Source: an uncultured Collinsella sp. (lineage in GTDB: Bacteria > Actinomycetota > Coriobacteriia > Coriobacteriales > Coriobacteriaceae). From it: 13,316 nucleotides of DNA. The stretch's first letter is position 1. Each line of letters opens with the position of its first letter. Shown here in pieces: positions 1-6,628 of this stretch. Both the position numbers and the translations under genes were made by a program. The stretch covers positions 1-13,316 of the forward strand of contig CAKUHM010000020.1 of assembly GCA_934655835.1 (NCBI GenBank), read 5' to 3'. Below the pieces are notes generated by a model. The model was not told the origin of the DNA, made no database searches, and was given only the letters and a program-made list of their open reading frames with translations.

Positions 1-19
1 GTAGAGCAGGAAACTTCAT
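1..19 (-). CDS. Possible start of a further gene, cut by the window edge
   Basis: On the minus strand a strong ribosome-binding sequence (GGGAGG) sits 7 nt before an ATG at 19-17. The six visible codons read M-K-F-P-A-L before the window ends. The site lies 77 nt past the pnp stop and just after the pnp terminator hairpin. It would therefore need read-through or its own promoter, and I see no clear one in the short gap. Six residues are too few to assign a family. The evidence is only the ribosome-binding site, its spacing and the shared strand with the upstream genes. Confidence 0.4.
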
Positions 20-42
20 ATGCGGTCCTCCCGGGCGCAAGC

Positions 43-73
43 AAAAGGGCGACCCCTGTCCGGAGTCGCCCTT
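43..73 (-). terminator. Intrinsic terminator downstream of pnp
   Basis: A perfect 9-bp stem pairs 45-53 with 65-73 around an 11-nt loop. Read on the minus strand, the right arm ends in a run of four T followed by GCTTG, and the hairpin begins 24 nt after the pnp stop codon. The stem is GC-rich but the U-tract is short, so termination may be partial. On the plus strand no T-run follows, so it should act only on leftward transcription. Confidence 0.75.
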
Positions 74-96
74 GTTGAGCTGCTTATGTGCGGCTG

Positions 97-2343
97 TTAC
101 TCGGCGTCGTGGTGACGGCGGGGCTTGCGGCCTCCGTTGTCGCCGGGACGGCGCGGACGGTCGCTGCGCTCGGAGCGCTCGCGACGCGGACGCTCACGGC
201 GCTGGAAGTGCTCGCCGTCGCCCTCGGAGGCACCCTCGGCACGAGCCGGGGCCTCGGGCTTGTCAAGACGATCGAGCGAGATCTTGCCGCGATCGTCGAC
301 CTCGATGACGACGACCTTGACCTCGTCGCCCACGTTGAGGACGTCCTCGACCTTCTCCACGCGGCCCTTGGCGACGCGGGAGATGTGCAGCAGGCCGTCC
401 TTACCGGGCAGCAGGTTGACGAAGGCGCCGAAGGGCTGGATGGAGACCACACGACCGGTGTACTCCTCGCCCGGCTCAGGAACCTTGATGATGAGCTTGA
501 TGCGCTCGACGGCCTGATCGACGGACTCGCCAGTGCCGCCGACAAAAACGGTGCCGTCCTCCTGGATGTCAACCGAAGCGCCGGTCTCGTCCTGGATGCC
601 GCGGATGACCTTACCGCCGGAACCGATGACGTCGCGGATCTTGTCGGTCGGAACCTGAATGGAGACGATGCGCGGAGCGGTGCTGCGCGTGGTGTGGCGC
701 GGCTCGGGGATCACATCGAGCATCTTCTGCAGGATGTAAGCACGACCCTCCTTGGCCTGCTGCAGGGCGCGGGCCAAGATGTCGAAGGTAAGGCCGGTGG
801 CCTTGTTGTCCATCTGCAGAGCGGTAATGCCCTCGGTGGTGCCGGTGACCTTAAAGTCCATGTCGCCCAGGAAGTCCTCGAGACCCTGGATGTCGGACAG
901 GACCACGGTCTTGCCCTCCTCCTGGATCAGGCCCATGGCGATACCGGAGACCGGGCGCTTAATGGGCACGCCGCCGTCCATAAGGGCGAGCGTGGAGCCG
1001 CAGGTCGAAGCCATCGAAGAGGAGCCGTTGGACTCCATGACCTCGGAGACGACGCGGATGGCGTAGGGGAACTCGTTCTCGTCGGGGAGCACCGGAAGCA
1101 GAGCGCGCTCGGCCAGGTTGCCGTGGCCGATCTCGCGGCGCTTGGGGCTGCCCATGCGGCCGGTCTCGCCGGTGCAGAACGGCGGGAAGTTGTAGTGGTG
1201 CATGTAGCGCTTGCCCTCGGTGGGCTCGATGGTATCCAGACGCTGGCCCTCGTTGAGCATACCGAGCGACAGGACGGAAAGCACCTGGGTCTGGCCACGC
1301 CGGAACAGACCGGAGCCGTGAACGAGCGGCAGGTAGTTATCCTTCACCATGATGGGGCGAATCTCATCGGCGGCACGGCCGTCGACGCGCTCGCCGGTCT
1401 CGACGACCATGGTGCGCATAGCCTTCTTCTCGAGCTTCTTGAGCGCCACGGGAATCTCGCGCTCCCAAGCGGACTGCTCCTCCTCGGTGAACTCGGCACG
1501 GATGGACTCCTTCAGAGCCTCGACCTTGCCGATACGGGAGAGCTTGTCGGCGTCGCGAAGGGCGGCTGCCATCTCGTCGTAGTGGGCGAAGATGCGCTCC
1601 TGGACCTCCTCGACGGGCTGGTCGAGCGGGTACTCCTTCTTGACGATAGCGCCGTTGACCTGCTCCCACTCGGCGACAAACTCGTCCTGAGCCTGGCAGA
1701 AGGCAGCAAGGGCCTCCTGGCCAAACTTCATGGCGGCGAGCATGTCGTCCTCGGAGATCTCCTCGGCGCCGGCCTCGACCATCGAGATGAAGTCGGCAGA
1801 GCCGCCCAGCTCCAGGTCCAGATCGGAGTTCTCGCGCTCCTCATAGGTGGGGTTAACGATAAACTCGCCGGTCTCCACGTTGCGGCCGATGCGCACGCAG
1901 GCAAGCGGGCCCTCGAAGGGCACGCCGCCGAGCGTCATGGCCAGGGAAGCACCCATGACGTTGATGACGTCAAAGGGGTTGACCTGGTCGGCGACGAGCG
2001 AGGTAGCGACGATGTGTACCTCGTTGCGGAAGCCGTCCGGGAAGCTCGGGCGAATCGGACGGTCGATCATGCGCGCGGTGAGCGTGGCCTTCTCGCTGGG
2101 ACGGCCCTCACGCTTGAGGTAGCCACCCGGGATGCGACCGGCAGCGTACATCTTCTCGTTGAAGTCGACGGTCAGCGGGAAGAAGTCGTAGTTCTTGCGC
2201 TCCTTGGAGACGACCACGGTGTCGAGCATCGTGGTGTCGCCCTGCTTGACCAGGCAGGCGCCGGTGGCCTGCTTGGCAAGCTCGCCCGACTCAAAGGTGT
2301 AGGTCTTGCCGTACAGCTCAAAGGTCTTGGATACGAGTGTCAT
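97..2343 (-). CDS. pnp: Polyribonucleotide nucleotidyltransferase (PNPase)
   Basis: PNPase is a phosphate-dependent 3'-to-5' exoribonuclease that degrades mRNA and can add tails in the cytoplasm. The 748-residue product has the full family layout: first RNase PH domain (about 10-140), helical linker, second RNase PH domain with FCTGETGRMGSPKRREIGHG and the GSSSMAST region, KH domain (about 559-623, with GSGGKVIRGI) and S1 domain (624-694, with GAFVNLLPGKDGLLHIS). A 54-residue tail rich in Arg, Glu and Asp follows. The ATG at 2343 has AAGGAG 4 nt upstream and begins MTLVSKTFELYGK, a normal family start. It follows rpsO, a common pairing in bacteria, but a terminator and a structured leader separate the two. 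A terminator follows the stop codon. All core motifs look intact. Confidence 0.98.
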   Translation of the reverse strand: MTLVSKTFELYGKTYTFESGELAKQATGACLVKQGDTTMLDTVVVSKERKNYDFFPLTVDFNEKMYAAGRIPGGYLKREGRPSEKATLTARMIDRPIRPSFPDGFRNEVHIVATSLVADQVNPFDVINVMGASLAMTLGGVPFEGPLACVRIGRNVETGEFIVNPTYEERENSDLDLELGGSADFISMVEAGAEEISEDDMLAAMKFGQEALAAFCQAQDEFVAEWEQVNGAIVKKEYPLDQPVEEVQERIFAHYDEMAAALRDADKLSRIGKVEALKESIRAEFTEEEQSAWEREIPVALKKLEKKAMRTMVVETGERVDGRAADEIRPIMVKDNYLPLVHGSGLFRRGQTQVLSVLSLGMLNEGQRLDTIEPTEGKRYMHHYNFPPFCTGETGRMGSPKRREIGHGNLAERALLPVLPDENEFPYAIRVVSEVMESNGSSSMASTCGSTLALMDGGVPIKRPVSGIAMGLIQEEGKTVVLSDIQGLEDFLGDMDFKVTGTTEGITALQMDNKATGLTFDILARALQQAKEGRAYILQKMLDVIPEPRHTTRSTAPRIVSIQVPTDKIRDVIGSGGKVIRGIQDETGASVDIQEDGTVFVGGTGESVDQAVERIKLIIKVPEPGEEYTGRVVSIQPFGAFVNLLPGKDGLLHISRVAKGRVEKVEDVLNVGDEVKVVVIEVDDRGKISLDRLDKPEAPARAEGASEGDGEHFQRRERPRRERSERSDRPRRPGDNGGRKPRRHHDAE

Positions 2344-2359
2344 TGTTCTCCTTTACCCC

Positions 2360-2438
2360 GCAGGCCCCTTGCCTGCAGGCTCCTCATGTGACGCGGGCCC
2401 CCTGCCCCCGCCACGCTTCAGAGCGTGATTGTTCACGC
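2360..2438 (-). promoter_or_regulatory. Structured 5' leader of pnp with several stem-loops
   Basis: Between the rpsO terminator and the pnp ribosome-binding site the minus strand carries several inverted repeats. They are GCGTGA/TCACGC (2433-2438 with 2423-2428, 4-nt loop); an overlapping, mutually exclusive CACGC/GCGTG pair using the second arm of the first; GCGGG/CCCGC (2407-2411 with 2393-2397); and GCAGGC/GCCTGC (2371-2376 with 2360-2365, 5-nt loop). The last ends 6 nt before the AAGGAG of pnp. In enterobacteria PNPase represses its own synthesis through a leader stem cut by RNase III. A similar role here is an inference from position and structure only. I see no convincing promoter in the same stretch. 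Confidence 0.5.
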
Positions 2439-2446
2439 CCTTACAC

Positions 2447-2478
2447 AAAAAGAGCGCCCCGCTGCGCAGGACGCTCTT
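2447..2478 (-). terminator. Intrinsic terminator between rpsO and pnp
   Basis: A 10-bp stem (2469-2478 with 2450-2459, one G-U pair) closes a 9-nt loop and is followed on the minus strand by five T (2451-2447) and then GTGT. It begins 15 nt after the rpsO stop. This is a standard Rho-independent terminator, stronger than the one after pnp because the U-run is longer. It implies that pnp depends on read-through or on a promoter inside the 149-nt gap. A terminator at the same place is known between rpsO and pnp in E. coli. Confidence 0.85.
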
Positions 2479-2492
2479 AGCATGTACAAATC

Positions 2493-2771
2493 CTACTGGA
2501 TGTTGTCGCGGATGCCCAGAGCCTTGATGAGCTCACGGTACTCGACGATGTCGTTCTTCTTGATGTAGGAGAGAAGACGACGACGACGGCCGACGAGCAT
2601 GAGCAGGCCACGACGGGTGTGGAAGTCCTTCTGGTGGGACTTCATGTGCTCGGTCAGCTCCTTGATGCGCTCGGTCAGGATGGCGACCTGAACCTTGGGG
2701 TTGCCGGTGTCGACCGGGGTGTTACCGAACTGAGCAGTCAGCTCTGCCTTGCGCTCTTTGGAAACAGTCAT
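2493..2771 (-). CDS. rpsO: 30S ribosomal protein S15
   Basis: S15 binds the central domain of 16S rRNA early in 30S assembly and forms a bridge to the 50S subunit. The 92-residue product has the complete family signature, including NPKVQVAILTERI, LTEHMKSHQKDFHTRRGL, LMLVGRRRRLLSYIKK and the end ALGIRDNIQ. The usual length is 88-89 residues. The reading frame stays open for 32 codons upstream, but the ATG at 2771 (MTVSKERK) is chosen because the protein aligns from there and AAAGGTG lies a few bases upstream. The gene stands apart: 138 nt after recO, with its own candidate promoter and leader structure, and a strong terminator after the stop. S15 represses its own mRNA in several bacterial groups, so the leader may be a control site. 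Confidence 0.98.
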   Translation of the reverse strand: MTVSKERKAELTAQFGNTPVDTGNPKVQVAILTERIKELTEHMKSHQKDFHTRRGLLMLVGRRRRLLSYIKKNDIVEYRELIKALGIRDNIQ

Positions 2772-2791
2772 TGTTTCACCTTTCGTTTCTT

Positions 2792-2807
2792 GTCGCCCGC
2801 GGGCGAC
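2792..2807 (-). promoter_or_regulatory. 16-nt perfect palindrome in the rpsO leader
   Basis: GTCGCCCGCGGGCGAC is an exact palindrome centred about 28 nt before the rpsO start codon. As RNA it would form a 6-bp GC stem capped by CGCG, ending 20 nt before the start codon and close to the ribosome-binding site. It could be part of an S15 autoregulatory leader or a DNA operator for a dimeric repressor. It is not a terminator, since AAGAAACG rather than a T-run follows on the minus strand. The rest of the leader (about 2808-2870) contains further GC-rich pairing such as CCTCG with CGAGG, but I cannot define one clear fold. Confidence 0.5.
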
Positions 2808-2876
2808 GCTATTCGCCTCGGACTGGGAAGCCGCCGGTGGAGCGAGCATCCAAGGTCGAGGTACCAACAGGTCGGT

Positions 2877-2885
2877 ATGTTACCA
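2877..2885 (-). promoter_or_regulatory. Candidate extended -10 promoter for rpsO
   Basis: On the minus strand TGG followed directly by TAACAT (2885-2877) matches the extended -10 form TGn plus four of six bases of TATAAT. No good -35 box lies 17 nt upstream. Initiation would be near 2870, giving a leader of about 100 nt that contains the palindrome. The site is just past the recO stop, as expected for an rpsO promoter. The match is modest and this is a guess from pattern and place. Confidence 0.3.
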
Positions 2886-2909
2886 CAAGCAGCCCGCGCC
2901 TGCGCATCA

Positions 2910-3659
2910 TCACCGACCCAACATGAATTCCATCGCACGGAGCCGCTGATCGGTGTGCGTGGCGGCCCAAACATGCGAAAGCCCCAGCAAAAACGCCGCG
3001 GTATGCGGGTCGATCCGCTCGGCCATGAGCGCGTCGAACGTCATGGACATAAGGGCACGCAGCCATGCGACCTCACCGACCGATACCAACTCGGCGCCAG
3101 GCACGCTCGAGGCGCACGACCCGCACAGAAGCCCGCCCGCCTGGGCCGAGAAATACGAGAGCATGGGGTCGCCGCACGAGACACAAGCCGAGAAATCGGG
3201 CCGATAGCCAATATGCGATAGCAGCTTAAAGACAAACGCCGCCACGAGCAGGTCCATATGTGCCGAATCGAGTCCACTGCCAACAAGCGCGAGCGCCCGC
3301 CGCGTAATGGCAAAGGTAAAGGGATCCTCGGCATCCTCGAACGAACACACGCGAGCGACCTCGGCAATCGCGCTTGCGGCACACGTCGCCTCGTAATCGG
3401 GCGCAGCACCGAGCGGCGCCTCCATAAGTTCCGCCTGAGAGACCACGTCGAGCGAGCGCCCATGCGCCAGCAGCATATCCACGGTACAGAACAGCTCGCA
3501 GCGCGCCGCCAGGCGACCGCCGGGCTTACGCGCTCCCTTTGCCACGGCACGCACCTGCCGCCCCCGCTCGTCGAGCATCGTCAAGATCAGGTCGGTTTCC
3601 TTGAGCTTGGTCTTGTCGAGGACGAGCACCTTCGTGCGATATGTGCGAGAACCTGCCAT
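2910..3659 (-). CDS. recO: DNA repair protein RecO
   Basis: RecO helps load RecA on SSB-coated single-stranded DNA with RecR in the RecFOR pathway. The 249-residue product starts with the OB-fold region (TYRTKVLVLDKTKLKETDLI, then DERGRQVRAVAKGARK) and continues with the helical domain. It carries a zinc-binding motif with Cys159, Cys162, Cys179 and Cys182 (CVSC and CGSC), as in many Gram-positive RecO proteins. Length is normal. The ATG at 3659 is 9 nt after the era stop, and no good Shine-Dalgarno sequence precedes it, so translation is probably coupled to era. era-recO is a very common pair in Gram-positive bacteria. The next gene, rpsO, is separated by 138 nt. Confidence 0.95.
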   Translation of the reverse strand: MAGSRTYRTKVLVLDKTKLKETDLILTMLDERGRQVRAVAKGARKPGGRLAARCELFCTVDMLLAHGRSLDVVSQAELMEAPLGAAPDYEATCAASAIAEVARVCSFEDAEDPFTFAITRRALALVGSGLDSAHMDLLVAAFVFKLLSHIGYRPDFSACVSCGDPMLSYFSAQAGGLLCGSCASSVPGAELVSVGEVAWLRALMSMTFDALMAERIDPHTAAFLLGLSHVWAATHTDQRLRAMEFMLGR

Positions 3660-3668
3660 TGACGCGGA

Positions 3669-4736
3669 CTAATCTTCGGCGTTATAGCCAAAGCGGCGGA
3701 TCTGCGCCTCGTCATCGCGCCAGCCGGCCTTGACCTTCACATCCAGCTCCAAAAAGACCTGGGTGCCAAAGATACGCTCAAGGTCACGACGCGCGTCGAT
3801 GCCGATATGCTTGATCATCTCGCCACCCTTGCCGATGATGATGCCCTTCTGGCCCTCGCGCTCCACGTAAATCGTGGCGTGTACGCGCAGGACCTTCTTG
3901 GTCTGCTCGAGCGCGTCGCAGATAACGCCCACGGAGTGCGGGATCTCGTCGCGGGTGCGGCGCAGGACCTTCTCGCGCACAAACTCGGCAACGAGCGTCT
4001 CGTCAGACGCGTCGGTGCCCATGTCCTCGGGGAACCAGCGCGGGCCCTCGGGCAAAAAGTGTGCGACGGTCTCGATAAACGCATCGACGTTAAAGTTCTT
4101 GACAGACGACGTCACGATCTCGTCGTCATATTCCATGAGCTCGTGAGCAGCCTTGAGCTGCTCCATAACCTGGGCGGGATCGGCCTCGTCGGCCTTGGTG
4201 AGCACCAGGACCTTTTTGCAGCGGGCGCTCTTAACACGCTCGGCAACCCAGGCGTCTCCCCTGCCGATGGGCTTGGTGGCATCGATCAAAAACGCGACGA
4301 CGTCCACGTCGTTGAGCTCAAACAGGGCGCTCTTGTTAAGCTCGGAGCCCAGGCCGTCCTTGGGCTTGTGGATGCCCGGGGTATCGACAAAGACCAGCTG
4401 GTAGCCGGGGCGATTGACGACGGCACGCATACGGCGGCGCGTGGTCTGGGCCACCGGCGAGGTGATGGCGACCTTCTTGCCGTAGCAGGCGTTGAGCAGC
4501 GTGGACTTGCCGGCGTTGGGACGGCCGACCAGGGCAACAAAGCCGCTGCGGAAGCCGGGTTCCACGTCACCAAAGCCCGCGAGACTTTCGTCCTCGTCGC
4601 ACAGGGCGTCGAGCTCCTCATCGCTCATGCCCTCAAACGGGTCGAACTCCTCGACTTCCTCAAACTCCTCGCCATCCACCGCGTCCAGGGACTCGTCGTC
4701 CAGAATCTCATCGGCAGGCTGCATATTGTCGGACAT
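3669..4736 (-). CDS. era: GTPase Era with an acidic N-terminal extension
   Basis: Era is a GTPase that binds the 3' end of 16S rRNA and checks 30S assembly. The 355-residue product has G1 GRPNAGKS (71-78), the switch region with QTTRRR, G3 DTPG (118-121), G4 TKAD (180-183, where most Era proteins have NKxD) and a C-terminal KH domain with GIIIGKGG (about 298-305). The end KVKAGWRDDE...RRFGY is typical. Era is usually near 300 residues. The extra length is an N-terminal segment of 62 residues with 26 Asp or Glu and no Lys or Arg. The ATG at 4736 is supported by AAAGGG 6-7 nt upstream, so the extension seems real. It follows dgkA by 12 nt and precedes recO by 9 nt. Confidence 0.96.
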   Translation of the reverse strand: MSDNMQPADEILDDESLDAVDGEEFEEVEEFDPFEGMSDEELDALCDEDESLAGFGDVEPGFRSGFVALVGRPNAGKSTLLNACYGKKVAITSPVAQTTRRRMRAVVNRPGYQLVFVDTPGIHKPKDGLGSELNKSALFELNDVDVVAFLIDATKPIGRGDAWVAERVKSARCKKVLVLTKADEADPAQVMEQLKAAHELMEYDDEIVTSSVKNFNVDAFIETVAHFLPEGPRWFPEDMGTDASDETLVAEFVREKVLRRTRDEIPHSVGVICDALEQTKKVLRVHATIYVEREGQKGIIIGKGGEMIKHIGIDARRDLERIFGTQVFLELDVKVKAGWRDDEAQIRRFGYNAED

Positions 4737-4748
4737 GGGAATCCCTTT

Positions 4749-5126
4749 CTAAATAAAGCCGAGCGCGTGGGCAAAAACCAAAAGACCCACGATTGCGGCG
4801 GTAATGGAAAGAACGTAGACAGAAGCGGCGGCGATATCCTTCGCGCGCTTGGCCAGCGGATGCAGCTCCTGGGTTGCCAGGTCGACGATCGCCTCCATGG
4901 CGGTGTTGCACAGCTCGCCGTGAATCACCAGGCCGCAGCAGATGATGACCGTACCCCACTCGGCAATGTCGAGCCCCACGATGCAGCCGGCAATGACAGT
5001 GCACACACCGGCCACGAGCATGACCTTAATGTTGCGCTCGGTCTTAACGGCGGTAACGAAGCCCTCCATGGCATAGGAGAACGACTTTAAAAAGGACGGA
5101 TGGTCCTTGTTCGATCCGGGAATCAT
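4749..5126 (-). CDS. dgkA: Diacylglycerol/undecaprenol kinase family membrane protein
   Basis: This small integral membrane kinase family phosphorylates diacylglycerol in Proteobacteria and mainly undecaprenol in Gram-positive bacteria, where it recycles the lipid carrier for cell-wall synthesis. The 125-residue product has three hydrophobic helices (about 34-52, 57-75 and 100-125). The conserved catalytic stretch includes ERN (30-32), E71, NTAMEAIVDL (74-83) and HPLAKRAKD (89-97). The ATG at 5126 follows AGGAG with 7 nt spacing and lies 9 nt after the ybeY stop. Given the Gram-positive context, undecaprenol is the likelier substrate, but this cannot be read from the sequence. A cdd gene that often lies between dgkA and era is absent. 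Confidence 0.93.
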   Translation of the reverse strand: MIPGSNKDHPSFLKSFSYAMEGFVTAVKTERNIKVMLVAGVCTVIAGCIVGLDIAEWGTVIICCGLVIHGELCNTAMEAIVDLATQELHPLAKRAKDIAAASVYVLSITAAIVGLLVFAHALGFI

Positions 5127-5135
5127 AGACGGCTC

Positions 5136-5645
5136 CTAGTCGTGGGCATGGTTGGTGATGGGACCGACGTGAACGAGCTTGGGATCCTCACCGCGCTCGA
5201 GCGCCAGATCGCGCAGGATAGCGTCCTCACGCGCCTCCATGACCTCGGCCTCGTCGTCCTCAATATGATCGTAGCCTAGCAGGTGAAGCATGCCGTGCAC
5301 GAGCATCAGGCGGCACTCGTCGGCGAGGCTGTTGCCAAAACCGGGGGCTTGGCGGGCAATGACCTGCGGGGCCAGGATAATATCGCCGAGCTCGAGCGTC
5401 TCATCGGCAGGGATATCCTCGTCAAAAGCCGAGTCGCACTCAAACGAGAGCACGTCGGTCGTGCGATCGATACCGCGCCATTCGTGGTTGAGCTCATGCA
5501 TCTCGTCCTCATCGACATACGAAAGGGAGATCTCAACCTCACGCTCAACGCCCTCAGCGGCAAGCACAACCTCGCAGATGTGCTCCACCTCGGGGGCTTC
5601 GAGCAGCGTATCGAGCTCGGCATCGTTGCTGATCAATACACTCAA
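5136..5645 (-). CDS. ybeY: Endoribonuclease / rRNA maturation factor YbeY
   Basis: YbeY is a metal-dependent endoribonuclease needed for 16S rRNA 3'-end maturation and ribosome quality control. The 169-residue product has the signature HGMLHLLGYDH with zinc ligands His117, His121 and His127, followed by an acidic stretch, and the upstream LNHEWRGIDRTTDVLSF. The start appears to be TTG at 5645. It has AAAGGAG 5 nt upstream, and its last two bases form part of the phoH TGA stop (sequence TTGA, a 4-nt overlap), which points to coupled translation. There is no ATG or GTG start near it in this frame that would keep the N-terminus. It sits between phoH and dgkA as in most Gram-positive genomes. Confidence 0.95.
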   Translation of the reverse strand: MSVLISNDAELDTLLEAPEVEHICEVVLAAEGVEREVEISLSYVDEDEMHELNHEWRGIDRTTDVLSFECDSAFDEDIPADETLELGDIILAPQVIARQAPGFGNSLADECRLMLVHGMLHLLGYDHIEDDEAEVMEAREDAILRDLALERGEDPKLVHVGPITNHAHD

Positions 5646-6628
5646 CGGGACTCCTTTCGGTCGCGCGCACGCTGCTCGCGCGCATCGTCGTATGCATCAT
5701 AGGCCTCAACGATACGGCCCACCAGGGCATGGCGCACCACATCGGCGCGCTCCAGGTGCGAAAACGCCACATCGTCGACGCGGCCCAAAATTCTCTCGAC
5801 ATCGGCCAGGCCGCCGCGACGACCCACCAGGTCGCGTTGGCTCAGGTCGCCGGTGATCACGAATTTGGAATTAAAGCCCAGACGCGTCAGGAACATCTTC
5901 ATCTGCTCGGGCGTCGTGTTTTGCGCCTCGTCGAGCACCACGAAGGCATCGCTCAGCGTTCGACCGCGCATATAGGCGAGCGGGGCGATCTCGATCACGC
6001 CACGCTCCATAAGCTCATCGGTGCGTTCGCGATCCATCATGTCAAAGAGGGCATCGTAGAGCGGACGCATGTAGGGATCGATCTTTTCCTCGAGGGTGCC
6101 GGGCAAAAAGCCCAGGTTCTCCCCCGCCTCGACAACCGGACGCGTCAAGATCAGACGGCCCACCTCGTGGCGCTTGAGCGCGGCAACGGCGAGAGCCATG
6201 GCCAGATAAGTCTTACCGGTACCGGCTGGACCCAGGCCAAACGTGATGGTATGCGAGCGGATGGCATCCACATAGCGCTTTTGCCCAAGCGTCTTGGGGC
6301 GAATGACGCGGCCGCGATACGAAAGCAGCACGTCATCGCGAAGCGACGTAGCCTCGTGCTCACCGTCGCGCAAGACGGCCAGGCAGCGAGAGACATCGTC
6401 AGCAGACAGCGTGCGCCCGGCGGCCGCCTCGCGAAAAGCGTGTTCGAAAAAACGCGCCACGAGCTCGACCTCGTCCGGGTCACCGCTCACGGCGATACTA
6501 TCGCCACGGGCGATCACGTGAGCGCGAACCAAACTCTCGAGCGCACGAAGGACGCCGTCGCCGGCGCCCAAAACGCGCGAGGGATCAATTCCCTCGGGAA
6601 CGGTAAGTCTAATCTTCGAGGCTTCCAT
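5642..6628 (-). CDS. phoH: PhoH-family P-loop ATPase
   Basis: PhoH-like proteins are cytoplasmic ATPases of uncertain role, often linked to RNA metabolism and encoded next to ybeY. Starting from ATG 6628 the product has 328 residues, normal for the family. It shows Walker A GPAGTGKT (133-140), Walker B VVLDEAQN (230-237), TGDLSQRD (259-266) and the family motif RPVVEAGENLGFLPG. The reading frame stays open to 6733, but GGGAGG lies just 3 nt before 6628 and the family similarity begins at MEASKIRLTVPEG. An in-frame ATG at 6646 is an alternative with a weaker ribosome-binding site. The chosen start overlaps the end of mtaB by 20 nt. The last bases overlap the ybeY start, so the genes are almost certainly co-transcribed. 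Confidence 0.95.
   Translation of the reverse strand: MEASKIRLTVPEGIDPSRVLGAGDGVLRALESLVRAHVIARGDSIAVSGDPDEVELVARFFEHAFREAAAGRTLSADDVSRCLAVLRDGEHEATSLRDDVLLSYRGRVIRPKTLGQKRYVDAIRSHTITFGLGPAGTGKTYLAMALAVAALKRHEVGRLILTRPVVEAGENLGFLPGTLEEKIDPYMRPLYDALFDMMDRERTDELMERGVIEIAPLAYMRGRTLSDAFVVLDEAQNTTPEQMKMFLTRLGFNSKFVITGDLSQRDLVGRRGGLADVERILGRVDDVAFSHLERADVVRHALVGRIVEAYDAYDDAREQRARDRKESR

Noticed and set aside
88..2391. Plus-strand open frame of 767 codons opposite pnp
   Set aside because: It is the antisense of a certain gene with strong GC bias at third positions, which creates long stop-free frames. Its translation is low-complexity, rich in Leu, Val, Gly, Asp and His, with no recognisable motif.
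2772..2867. Longer rpsO product starting at 2867
   Set aside because: The 32 extra codons read through the leader palindrome and have no similarity to S15, which begins at MTVSKERK.
3807..5090. Plus-strand open frame of 427 codons opposite era and dgkA
   Set aside because: Same antisense effect; the minus strand carries clear Era and DgkA motifs.
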